Source: an uncultured Lachnospiraceae bacterium (GTDB taxonomy: Bacteria; Bacillota_A; Clostridia; Lachnospirales; Lachnospiraceae). From it: DNA of 5,760 nt. Where the stretch lies: NCBI GenBank assembly GCA_910587905.1, contig CAJUOF010000275.1, positions 1 through 5,760 on the forward strand. Direction: 5' to 3'. The notes under the pieces are model-generated. The model saw only the letters and a program-made list of their open reading frames with translations, ran no database searches and was not told the origin of the DNA. Numbering within the stretch: the first letter of the stretch is position 1; each line of letters begins with the position of its first letter. Shown in pieces: positions 1 to 5,566 of this stretch. The translations under genes and the position numbers were made by a program.

Positions 1-331
1 GGCGGACAAAATGTTGATGGGGCTTCGCCAGTATGACGGGGCGCTCACGAGAAGCTACGAGGGTTACATCCAGAAAATGAAGGACAAACAGGCGACTGCC
101 CGGGATATGGAGCAGGCAGACCAGCTTTTCGATCTTCTGGTCGCCACCAGAAAAAAGGAATATGAGTGCATGATCGAGATTGCCGGAAAAGGGCCCGCAC
201 AGGCCGTGTACCGGTCTCAGCTCAATAAACTGAACGAAGCGGCCAGGGAGGCGAAGGAGGCTTCCGCCCTGGCGAACCTGGAACGGTTCAGTGATCTCAT
301 GCACGCCACGCCGGATATTGATCATCAGTAA
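1..331 (+). CDS. C-terminal part of a helical, charged protein of unknown function (5' truncated), T7SS-neighbour
   Basis: I do not recognise this protein. The reading frame is open to the left edge (codons for A-D-K precede the first ATG at 11), and no convincing ribosome binding site precedes that ATG in the 10 bases visible, so the gene probably begins outside the window; about 109 residues are seen. The sequence is almost entirely amphipathic helix, rich in K, E, A and L, with no cysteine-rich, membrane or nucleotide-binding motif; one Cys lies in YECMIEIAGKG. Stretches such as LNKLNEAAREAKEASALANL look coiled-coil-like. It ends with a TAA and is followed 74 bases later by a WXG100 gene on the same strand. 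By position and helical character it could be an accessory or chaperone-like partner in a type VII secretion locus, or the tail of a longer helical substrate; this is inference. A shorter gene starting at 11 cannot be excluded. Confidence 0.6.
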   Translation, partial: ADKMLMGLRQYDGALTRSYEGYIQKMKDKQATARDMEQADQLFDLLVATRKKEYECMIEIAGKGPAQAVYRSQLNKLNEAAREAKEASALANLERFSDLMHATPDIDHQ

Positions 332-348
332 CCGGGCGGATATTATTT

Positions 349-378
349 TTGTACAGATGCGTATCTGCGCTCTGAATA
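349..378 (+). promoter_or_regulatory. Weak candidate promoter before the WXG100 gene, with an inverted repeat between the boxes
   Basis: TTGTAC at 349-354 and TGAATA at 373-378 are separated by 18 bases, a tolerable but poor sigma-A arrangement. Between them lies the inverted repeat CAGAT-gcgt-ATCTG (354-367), placed where an operator could sit. The surrounding 74-base gap is AT-rich and non-coding. There is no T-run after the inverted repeat, so it is not an intrinsic terminator. This is a pattern reading only, and the -10 box is weak. Confidence 0.2.
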
Positions 379-405
379 TAAAAAACATAAAAAGGAGAAG
401 ACACG

Positions 406-696
406 ATGAACACAAGTATGAACATTGACGCATTGGAAAGCGCAGCCGGCCAGGTGAGCGGCATCTCCGGCAATTTTAGCAGCGAGCTTAGCTCTCTGGG
501 CTCTCTGGTCCAGTCCACCAAGGAGTACTGGAACGACCCGGCCCAGGCCGCCTTTGAGACAAAGTATGAGCAGTTTCGGGCCTCAATGACCCAATTCATC
601 GAGGCGCTGAACAATTATTCCACCGCCATGCGCCAATATGCGGCCGGCCAGAGAGACCTGCAGGCATCTGCCGCCAGAGGCTTTGATGGGATTTAA
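406..696 (+). CDS. WXG100 family (ESAT-6/EsxA-like) type VII secretion protein, W-N-D variant
   Basis: This is a 96-residue protein, the typical size of WXG100 secreted proteins, which form helical-hairpin dimers and are exported by FtsK/EssC-type ATPases. Two predicted helices (about 5-38 and 46-90) flank the turn Y41-W42-N43-D44-P45; the conserved Trp is followed at the usual distance by A-A-F (48-50), as in W-x-G-x-A-x-x-x-F. The third motif position is Asp rather than Gly. There is no signal peptide and no cysteine, as expected for the family. I see no clean Y-x-x-x-D/E export motif near the C-terminus; the nearest is Y78-A-A-G-Q-R-D83 with different spacing. The start at 406 is supported by AAAGGAG (391-397), 8 bases upstream; ATG at 418 is a poorer alternative. 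Its stop overlaps the start of the following PP2C gene. Substrate versus structural role cannot be decided here. Confidence 0.85.
   Translation: MNTSMNIDALESAAGQVSGISGNFSSELSSLGSLVQSTKEYWNDPAQAAFETKYEQFRASMTQFIEALNNYSTAMRQYAAGQRDLQASAARGFDGI
676..680 (+). promoter_or_regulatory. Ribosome binding site that decides the PP2C start
   Basis: AGAGG at 676-680 lies inside the end of the WXG100 gene and is 5 bases upstream of ATG 686. The alternative in-frame ATG at 638 has no purine-rich sequence before it and would add 16 residues unlike the family N-terminus. This favours 686 and translation coupled to the upstream gene. Confidence 0.5.
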
Positions 697-1513
697 AGGA
701 AGGCCTGGGTTTCGCCGGCTCTTGGGGCGAAAGGGAAAATCCGGACTGGAGTATGCCGTCTCCACCCATGAGGGAAGGGTTCGTGAAAACAACGAAGACA
801 ATTTTTGGGTGGACGGCCATTTCCGGGAGGATGTGGAGAAAAAAGAGCTGCATCTTGGCGGGAGGGCGGGGCTTTCCCGCTTCGCGGCGGCCATCTGCGA
901 CGGCATGGGCGGGGAGAGCAACGGGGAGACTGCCTCCCTTCTGGCCGTGGAGTGTATCCGTCCCCATACCTTTTATGAGCTTCCGGATGCCGCCATAGCG
1001 GATGTACAGGCAGCCAATCAGAGAATCTGCCGTTATATCGGGGAGCAGGGGGGGATCCGCAGCGGAAGCACTCTGGCGGCTCTCTATATTGATACCGGCC
1101 GGGCCGTCTCCTGCAATGTGGGGGACAGCCGGGTTTATCTCTTTCGCGGGAACCGCCTGCGTCTCCTCTCCAAAGACCATAACCGGGCCCGGTATTTGAT
1201 TGACAGCGGGCAGATGACCGAAGACCAGGCGAGAAGCTCCTCCGCCAGGCATACCCTGACCCAGTACCTGGGTATTTTTGAGGAGGAGATGCTTCTGGAG
1301 CCCTGGTTCTCCGAACCGGTGGCCGTCGAAGACGGCGACTTATTTTTGCTGTGCAGCGACGGCCTGACAGATATGCTCCTGGACGAGGAGATCGCCCGGA
1401 TCCTTTCCGAAGGAAACCGGCCTGAGAAACAGGCGGAGGCGCTTGTCAGGGCCGCCCTCGCCGGAGGCGGGCGGGACAATATCACGGTGGTGGTGATACG
1501 GGTCTGCCTGTAA
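686..1513 (+). CDS. PP2C-family (PPM) Ser/Thr protein phosphatase, PrpC/Stp-like
   Basis: A metal-dependent phosphatase predicted to remove phosphate from Ser/Thr on proteins in the cytosol, usually opposing a Hanks-type kinase. With start 686 it is 275 residues, a single catalytic domain of normal length and no membrane anchor. Visible motifs in order: G30-R-V-R33-E-N-N-E37-D38-N; D72-G-M-G-G76 followed by NGETAS; S126-G-S-T-L; V145-G-D147-S-R149; L160-L-S-K-D164-H; L191-T-Q-Y-L-G; C223-S-D225-G-L-T-D-M; G262-R-D264-N-I-T-V-V-V. The acidic metal ligands expected of the family (D38, D72, D225, D264) are all present, so it should be active. The start overlaps the WXG100 gene by 11 bases in another frame. 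That link suggests a T7SS-associated phosphatase rather than the housekeeping one, which in Firmicutes usually lies beside prkC and rsgA; this context reading is inference. An ATG at 638 is a less likely start. Confidence 0.95.
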   Translation: MGFKGRPGFRRLLGRKGKSGLEYAVSTHEGRVRENNEDNFWVDGHFREDVEKKELHLGGRAGLSRFAAAICDGMGGESNGETASLLAVECIRPHTFYELPDAAIADVQAANQRICRYIGEQGGIRSGSTLAALYIDTGRAVSCNVGDSRVYLFRGNRLRLLSKDHNRARYLIDSGQMTEDQARSSSARHTLTQYLGIFEEEMLLEPWFSEPVAVEDGDLFLLCSDGLTDMLLDEEIARILSEGNRPEKQAEALVRAALAGGGRDNITVVVIRVCL

Positions 1514-1560
1514 ATCCGAATATTTTTAAACAAATTTTTATATGTCAAGGGGAATTCCAC

Positions 1561-2079
1561 ATGAAAAAACTGATTTTACCGTTTATTGTTCTGTTGTTTC
1601 TGCTGTCAGGATGTTCCAAGGACTCTTCTGCACCAAAAACAGTCGAACAGCCTGATAAGCTTTTGAAGGGGGAAGAACAGTTTTCCTATTATGGAAAAGC
1701 AGAGAAGATTCCTGATTCAGCAGGATTTTTTGTCCTGGAAAATACGAGCGAAAATATCACAAAGATACAAAAAGCAGACGATAACTGCGTGATCGTAAAT
1801 GAGGAGGACGAAATCCGCTGTATCATGATCAAGAACAATGACATCGTAACCTATAAAGAGATTTCCGTCGGTGATTCCGTTGAAAAGGTGACGGATTCCT
1901 TTCAGCATGTCACAAAACAGGGGGATGTTTATCAGGCCGTTTTCTGGGAAAACACAGAGGAGGATCCTTCCAAGCAGACAAGAGACGACAATTGGCTCTG
2001 GATCAGTTATTACACGGAGAATTCCAAAATCACGATGATACAGATTGCCGATACAACGTTTATGCAGTTCTTCAAATGA
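1561..2079 (+). CDS. Small predicted lipoprotein of unknown function
   Basis: A 172-residue protein with a classic lipoprotein signal: K2-K3, a hydrophobic run 4-15 and lipobox L15-S16-G17-C18, so Cys18 should be lipid-modified and the mature domain held on the outer face of the membrane. A short polar linker (19-40) precedes a domain of alternating strands, with two Cys (C76, C87) in neighbouring segments that might pair. ISVGDSVEKVTDSF (101-114) resembles the 'G.s.e.V...F' helix of SmpA/BLIP-like small lipoproteins, only as a hint of fold; no function follows. The start is supported by AAGGGG (1547-1552), 8 bases upstream. Its DNA is AT-rich compared with both neighbours: 21 G+C in 1741-1800 against 40 in 3001-3060. 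It is separated from the PP2C gene by 47 AT-rich bases and probably has its own promoter there, although I could not identify clean boxes. Confidence 0.85.
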   Translation: MKKLILPFIVLLFLLSGCSKDSSAPKTVEQPDKLLKGEEQFSYYGKAEKIPDSAGFFVLENTSENITKIQKADDNCVIVNEEDEIRCIMIKNNDIVTYKEISVGDSVEKVTDSFQHVTKQGDVYQAVFWENTEEDPSKQTRDDNWLWISYYTENSKITMIQIADTTFMQFFK

Positions 2080-2198
2080 GCAAATTTGATAGGAGATTTT
2101 TTTTCTAAAAAGGGGTTCTATTTATGGAAAAAGGTGTTAAAATAGGAGGGAGTGCCATTAATTGATGAAAAACGGTAAAAGGAGACAGCAGAAGATTC
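2080..2198 (+). other. AT-rich leader before phoH with two tiny reading frames and an orphan Shine-Dalgarno
   Basis: This 119-base gap contains a T8 run (2097-2104), then A5G4 (2107-2115) followed after 8 bases by ATG 2124, which opens a 13-codon frame (MEKGVKIGGSAIN) ending TGA at 2163-2165. That stop overlaps ATG 2165 (TGATG), which opens a 25-codon frame running 44 bases into phoH in another frame and stopping at 2240-2242. A perfect AGGAGGG (2144-2150) lies within the first frame but has no ATG/GTG/TTG at ideal spacing: ATG 2165 is 14 bases away. The frames are too short to be supported as genes, but the arrangement resembles a translated leader. No riboswitch or strong terminator hairpin is evident. 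Confidence 0.35.
2181..2185 (+). promoter_or_regulatory. phoH ribosome binding site, unusually far from the start
   Basis: GGAGA at 2181-2185 (within AAAAGGAGA) is 13 bases upstream of ATG 2199, longer than the usual 5-9. No other in-frame ATG, GTG or TTG exists between the in-frame stop at 2166-2168 and 2199, so the start itself is not in doubt. The long spacing would suit modest or coupled translation. Confidence 0.5.
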
Positions 2199-3224
2199 AT
2201 GGCGATTGTGGAAACGATGATCGACATTCCGGCGGACCATGAGCGGAATGTCTTTGGTCAATTTGATTCCTTTTTAAAGAAGATTGAAAAGACCCTCAAG
2301 GTGACCATGGTATCCCGGGACGGGCTTTTAAAGGTGATCGGGCCGGAGCGGGCCGTATCCCAGACGGAGCGAGTTCTAACCACACTGACCGGGCTTTCGA
2401 AGCGGGGAAATGTGATCACAGAGCAGAACGTGGACTATGCCCTGTCGCTGGTGTTCGAGGAAAAGGACGAGAAGCTCTTGGAGATTGACGAGGACTTAAT
2501 CTGCCGGACCATTTCTGGGAAGCCGGTGAAGCCAAAGACTTTGGGGCAGAAGGAATACGTGGACGCCATCCGGGAGAGGATGATCGTCTTTGGCCTGGGG
2601 CCCGCCGGGACAGGCAAGACCTATCTTGCCATGGCTATGGCAATCCAGGCATTTAAGAATAATGAGGTCGGCCGGATTATCCTCACCAGGCCGGCCATTG
2701 AGGCCGGGGAGAAGCTTGGATTTCTGCCGGGGGACTTGCAGAGCAAGATCGACCCTTACCTGCGGCCTCTTTATGATGCCCTCTATGAGATTATGGGGGC
2801 GGACAGCTACCTGCACAATGCGGAGAAGGGGCTCATCGAGGTGGCGCCTTTGGCTTACATGCGGGGACGTACCCTGGACAACGCCTACATTATTTTGGAC
2901 GAGGCCCAGAATACGACGCCGGCTCAAATGAAGATGTTCCTCACTAGGATCGGTTTCGGCTCCAAAGTTATTGTCACCGGGGACATGAGCCAGCGGGACC
3001 TTGCCGGGGACGGGCCTTCCGGCCTCGACGTGGCGGTGAAGGTGCTGGGAAAAATCGAGGACATTGCATTTGTGCGCCTCTCCAGCAAGGATATCGTGAG
3101 GCATCCTCTGGTCCAGAAGATCGTCCAGGCTTATGAAGCCTATGAGAGCAAAAGCCGGGCCGGTGAGAAGAAGCGGCACTCCGGCGGGAGCCGGCAGTGG
3201 GAGAGCAGACAGCGGGAGAGATAA
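2199..3224 (+). CDS. phoH: PhoH family P-loop ATPase (PhoH-like, YqfE/PhoH type)
   Basis: A cytosolic ATPase of the PhoH family, linked by family knowledge to RNA metabolism and commonly encoded next to ybeY; the exact substrate is unsettled. An N-terminal KH-like nucleic-acid binding segment (about 1-85, including a V-T-M-V-S-R-D-G-x-L strand-turn) precedes the P-loop domain (about 110-315). Walker A is G134-P-A-G-T-G-K140-T141; R164-P-A-I-E-A-G-E is the conserved family stretch after it; Walker B is I231-I-L-D234-E235-A-Q-N, followed by T-P-A-Q-M-K-M-F-L-T-R and the sensor-like V-T-G-D262. Length (341) is slightly above the usual 315-330 because of a basic, low-complexity tail (about 317-341, rich in R, K, S). 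It ends 3 bases before ybeY, whose ribosome binding site lies inside this gene, so the two are almost certainly co-transcribed. All catalytic residues are intact. Confidence 0.97.
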   Translation: MAIVETMIDIPADHERNVFGQFDSFLKKIEKTLKVTMVSRDGLLKVIGPERAVSQTERVLTTLTGLSKRGNVITEQNVDYALSLVFEEKDEKLLEIDEDLICRTISGKPVKPKTLGQKEYVDAIRERMIVFGLGPAGTGKTYLAMAMAIQAFKNNEVGRIILTRPAIEAGEKLGFLPGDLQSKIDPYLRPLYDALYEIMGADSYLHNAEKGLIEVAPLAYMRGRTLDNAYIILDEAQNTTPAQMKMFLTRIGFGSKVIVTGDMSQRDLAGDGPSGLDVAVKVLGKIEDIAFVRLSSKDIVRHPLVQKIVQAYEAYESKSRAGEKKRHSGGSRQWESRQRER

Positions 3225-3227
3225 AAC

Positions 3228-3731
3228 ATGACTTGTGAAATTTCGTATGAGGCAGATACGCCTCTTTCCATTCCCTATGAGGAGATCATCCGCCGGGTGG
3301 TGGAAGGAGCTCTCGATCAGGAGGGGTGTCCCTATGAGGCGGAGGTGAGCGTCACTTTGACCTCCGGGGATGAGGTAAGGAAGCTCAACCGGGAGTTTCG
3401 GGGCGTCGATCGGACCACGGATGTCCTGTCCTTTCCTATGGTGGAATATGCCCGTCCGGCGGATTTTGATTTTCTGGAGGAGGACGATACCTCGGACTGC
3501 TTTAACCCGGAGACGGGAGAGCTTCTTCTCGGGGACATCGTTCTCTCAGTGGAAAAGATCAGAGAACAGGCGGAGGAATACGGCCATTCGCTAAAGCGGG
3601 AGCTGGCCTTTTTGACCGCCCACAGCATGCTCCACCTCATGGGCTATGACCACATGGAGGAGGAGGAACGGCATCTCATGGAGGAGCGGCAAAGGCTTTT
3701 GATGGAAGCCCTGGGGATTCCCAGAGAATAA
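3228..3731 (+). CDS. ybeY: Endoribonuclease YbeY (rRNA maturation factor)
   Basis: A zinc-dependent single-strand endoribonuclease of the UPF0054 family that takes part in 16S rRNA 3'-end maturation and ribosome quality control in the cytosol. The 167-residue protein has the hallmark zinc triad H132-S-M-L-H136-L-M-G-Y-D-H142; the residue after the first His is Ser where many family members have Gly. The upstream signature N54-R-E-F-R58-G-V-D-R-T-T-D-V-L-S-F-P70 and the L101-G-D-I-V-L-S strand are complete. Between them (about 71-99) sits an acidic loop, DFLEEDDTSD, longer than in compact homologues but not disrupting the core. The start ATG 3228 follows the phoH stop by 3 bases, with GGGAGAG (3214-3220) supplying the ribosome binding site from inside phoH. 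The phoH-ybeY order is the widespread bacterial arrangement. Confidence 0.97.
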   Translation: MTCEISYEADTPLSIPYEEIIRRVVEGALDQEGCPYEAEVSVTLTSGDEVRKLNREFRGVDRTTDVLSFPMVEYARPADFDFLEEDDTSDCFNPETGELLLGDIVLSVEKIREQAEEYGHSLKRELAFLTAHSMLHLMGYDHMEEEERHLMEERQRLLMEALGIPRE

Positions 3732-3747
3732 GGGGAAAGAAACGTTT

Positions 3748-5415
3748 ATGAGTGCTCAGAACCAACAACCGAAGAGAAAGAAAAAATCCAACAATTTCCT
3801 GGTGCAGGGCTCCATTCTGGCGGCGGCGGGGATCCTGGTGCGGATCATCGGCATGGTCTACCGGATTCCCATGCAGAACAAGATCGGAAGCGCCGCCATG
3901 GGGATTTATTCGTCGGCTTATTATATCTATAACATTATGCTTCTTCTGTCTTCCTACAGCCTGCCGCTGGCCGTCTCGAAGATGGTGTCGGCCAGGGTCG
4001 CCCTGGGGCAGCACAAGAATGCATATCGGATTTTTAAAAGTTCTCTGGTCTTTTCTCTGGTCTCCGGGGGGATCGCCGGCCTTGTGGCCTTTTTCGGTGC
4101 TGATTTTTTTGCGGCGAAGATTCTCCATGAACCGGGAGCCGCCTATGCCATCAAGGTACTGGCGCCGACTATTTTTGTCATGGCGTTTTTGGGGACCCTG
4201 CGTGGGTATTTCCAGGGTCTTGGCACCATGATGCCCACGGCCGTCTCCCAGGTGTTAGAACAGATCGTCAATGCGGGGGTCAGCATTGCGGCGGCCTTCC
4301 TGCTGTTTGACTTTGGAGCGCAGAAGGATCTGGAGAAGGGGACGAAAACCTTTGCCGACGCCTACGGGGCCGCGGGGGGGACCATCGGCACGGCCGCCGG
4401 AGCGCTCATTGCCTTTTTGTTCTGCATCCTGATCTTTCTCGTCTACCGGAGGGTTCTCAGACGGCAGATGCGGCGGGATCGGACGGTCATGCTGGAGTCC
4501 TATGGAAACATCGCCAGGGTCCTGGTGGCCACCATCGTTCCGGTCATCATCAGCGGCACAGTTTATAATGTAAGCAGTCTGATCGACAACAGCATGTATG
4601 GGTTTTACATGAAGTCCACAGGGGAGTCTGCCCACTATATGGCCAATTGGGGGGTCTATTCCGGCCAATATTACCTGTTGATCAACGTGCCGATCGCCAT
4701 CTCCAATGCTCTGGCGTCCTCCATGCTTCCGGCCCTCACGAGGACGGTCGCTGAGGGAAGAAAGGGAGAGATTCTCAGAAAAGTCAACATGACGGTCCGG
4801 TTTTCCATGTTGGTTGCCATCCCGGCGGCGGTGGGGCTCACGGTCCTTGGCTTCCCCATCGTAAGCCTCTTGTTCCGGCAGGATACGGAGCTTGGCGGCG
4901 ACCTTCTGTTCCTGGGCTCTCTGGCTGTGGTGTTTTTCTCGTTGTCCACCATCACCAATGGAATTTTGCAGGGTATCAACCGGATGAAGACGCCGGTGGT
5001 CAACGCCATGATCTCCCTGGTGCTCCATGTGGGCATTCTGGCCGTCCTGCTTTATGGCCTGGACATGGGGATCTACGGTGTGGTGATCGCCAACATGTTT
5101 TTCGGGCTGACCATGTGTATCTTCAACGGGATCTCCATTGCGAAGTATCTCCGTTATCGACAGGAGGTCAAAAAGACCTTTGTGCTCCCGTTCCTGGCTT
5201 CTGCCATCATGGGGGGACTCTCTTACGGAACCTATTATCTTTTGAATATGCTCACCGAGGTGGGATCTGTCGCTTGCCTGGCAGCGGTTTTCGTGGCGGT
5301 GGTTGTATATTTTATCCTGTTGCTTCTATTCAAATGTGTGAGTGAGAAGGAGCTTCGCAGTATGCCCATGGGGGGGAAGGCCGCCCGTGTGGCACGGAAA
5401 CTCCATCTCCTGTAG
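3748..5415 (+). CDS. MOP-superfamily flippase, SpoVB/YtgP-like polysaccharide or lipid II exporter
   Basis: A 555-residue integral membrane protein that would flip lipid-linked envelope precursors across the cytoplasmic membrane. A short basic N-terminus (K9-R-K-K-K13) is followed by roughly 14 hydrophobic segments (about 17-37, 48-70, 95-116, 133-150, 166-189, 212-234, 255-275, 303-327, 350-375, 385-406, 415-436, 440-462, 477-500, 508-529), the number expected for the family. Family-like stretches are F18-L-V-Q-G-S-I-L-A-A-A-G, R152-G-Y-F-Q-G-L-G near M-x-P-T-A-x-S-Q-V-x-E-Q, and the matching repeat G405-I-L-Q-G-I-N-R-M-K-T-P in the second half. These point to the SpoVB/YtgP branch rather than to a MATE drug exporter. 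Whether it acts in sporulation cortex formation (SpoVB) or vegetative lipid II transport (YtgP/MurJ-like) cannot be told from sequence alone. AGGGGA (3731-3736) begins at the last base of the ybeY stop, 11 bases before ATG, so it is the third gene of the operon. Confidence 0.93.
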   Translation: MSAQNQQPKRKKKSNNFLVQGSILAAAGILVRIIGMVYRIPMQNKIGSAAMGIYSSAYYIYNIMLLLSSYSLPLAVSKMVSARVALGQHKNAYRIFKSSLVFSLVSGGIAGLVAFFGADFFAAKILHEPGAAYAIKVLAPTIFVMAFLGTLRGYFQGLGTMMPTAVSQVLEQIVNAGVSIAAAFLLFDFGAQKDLEKGTKTFADAYGAAGGTIGTAAGALIAFLFCILIFLVYRRVLRRQMRRDRTVMLESYGNIARVLVATIVPVIISGTVYNVSSLIDNSMYGFYMKSTGESAHYMANWGVYSGQYYLLINVPIAISNALASSMLPALTRTVAEGRKGEILRKVNMTVRFSMLVAIPAAVGLTVLGFPIVSLLFRQDTELGGDLLFLGSLAVVFFSLSTITNGILQGINRMKTPVVNAMISLVLHVGILAVLLYGLDMGIYGVVIANMFFGLTMCIFNGISIAKYLRYRQEVKKTFVLPFLASAIMGGLSYGTYYLLNMLTEVGSVACLAAVFVAVVVYFILLLLFKCVSEKELRSMPMGGKAARVARKLHLL

Positions 5416-5486
5416 ACATTCTTTTCTATATACCCGGAGGGCATCTAAGATTAAAGTATATTTTTCTTCATATCGGTCCATACTGG

Positions 5487-5518
5487 AAAGGAGGATGATT
5501 CGATCCTCCTTTTTTCTT
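5487..5518 (+). terminator. Intrinsic (Rho-independent) terminator after the flippase gene
   Basis: A perfect 10-bp stem AAAGGAGGAT (5487-5496) / ATCCTCCTTT (5503-5512) closes a 6-base loop GATTCG and runs into a T-rich tract (5510-5518, TTTTTTCTT). It lies 71 bases after the flippase stop and 48 bases before the next start, so it should end the phoH-ybeY-flippase transcript. The 5416-5486 stretch before it is AT-rich and holds no gene that I can see. Confidence 0.9.
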
Positions 5519-5551
5519 ATATGGAATTTTCAAGAAATCATTTTATGGAAC

Positions 5552-5558
5552 GGGGTGA
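5552..5558 (+). promoter_or_regulatory. Ribosome binding site of the last, truncated gene
   Basis: GGGGTGA (5552-5558) lies 8 bases before ATG 5567 and selects it over ATG 5559, which meets a stop after two further codons, and ATG 5545, which is in another frame and has no binding site. Confidence 0.55.
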
Positions 5559-5566
5559 ATGCTGTT

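Noticed and set aside
638..685. Earlier ATG for the PP2C gene giving 16 extra residues
   Set aside because: No ribosome binding site before 638, and the extra residues lie wholly within the WXG100 gene in another frame; ATG 686 has AGAGG at suitable spacing.
596..1252. 218-codon open frame on the minus strand
   Set aside because: It is antisense to the PP2C gene, whose motifs are complete; the protein has no recognisable domain and arises from GC-rich codon structure.
2073..2104. Possible terminator after the lipoprotein gene (CAAAT/ATTTG or AAATTT/AGATTT pairing before a T8 run)
   Set aside because: The stems are only 5-6 bp and A/T pairs dominate; too weak to call, although the T8 run is suggestive.
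2116..2143. Possible promoter before phoH (TTCTAT, 16 bases, TAAAAT)
   Set aside because: The -35 box is poor and the region is so AT-rich that such a match is expected by chance.
2496..3179. 227-codon open frame on the minus strand
   Set aside because: Antisense shadow of phoH, His/Pro/Arg-rich and without family features.
4255..5028. 257-codon open frame on the minus strand
   Set aside because: Antisense shadow of the flippase; composition (many D, H, R, G) is typical of a reverse-frame artefact of hydrophobic codons.
5428..5466. Second hairpin ATATAC/GTATAT before a T5 run downstream of the flippase
   Set aside because: Six A/T-rich pairs around a 22-base loop are unlikely to be stable; the 5487-5518 hairpin explains termination better.
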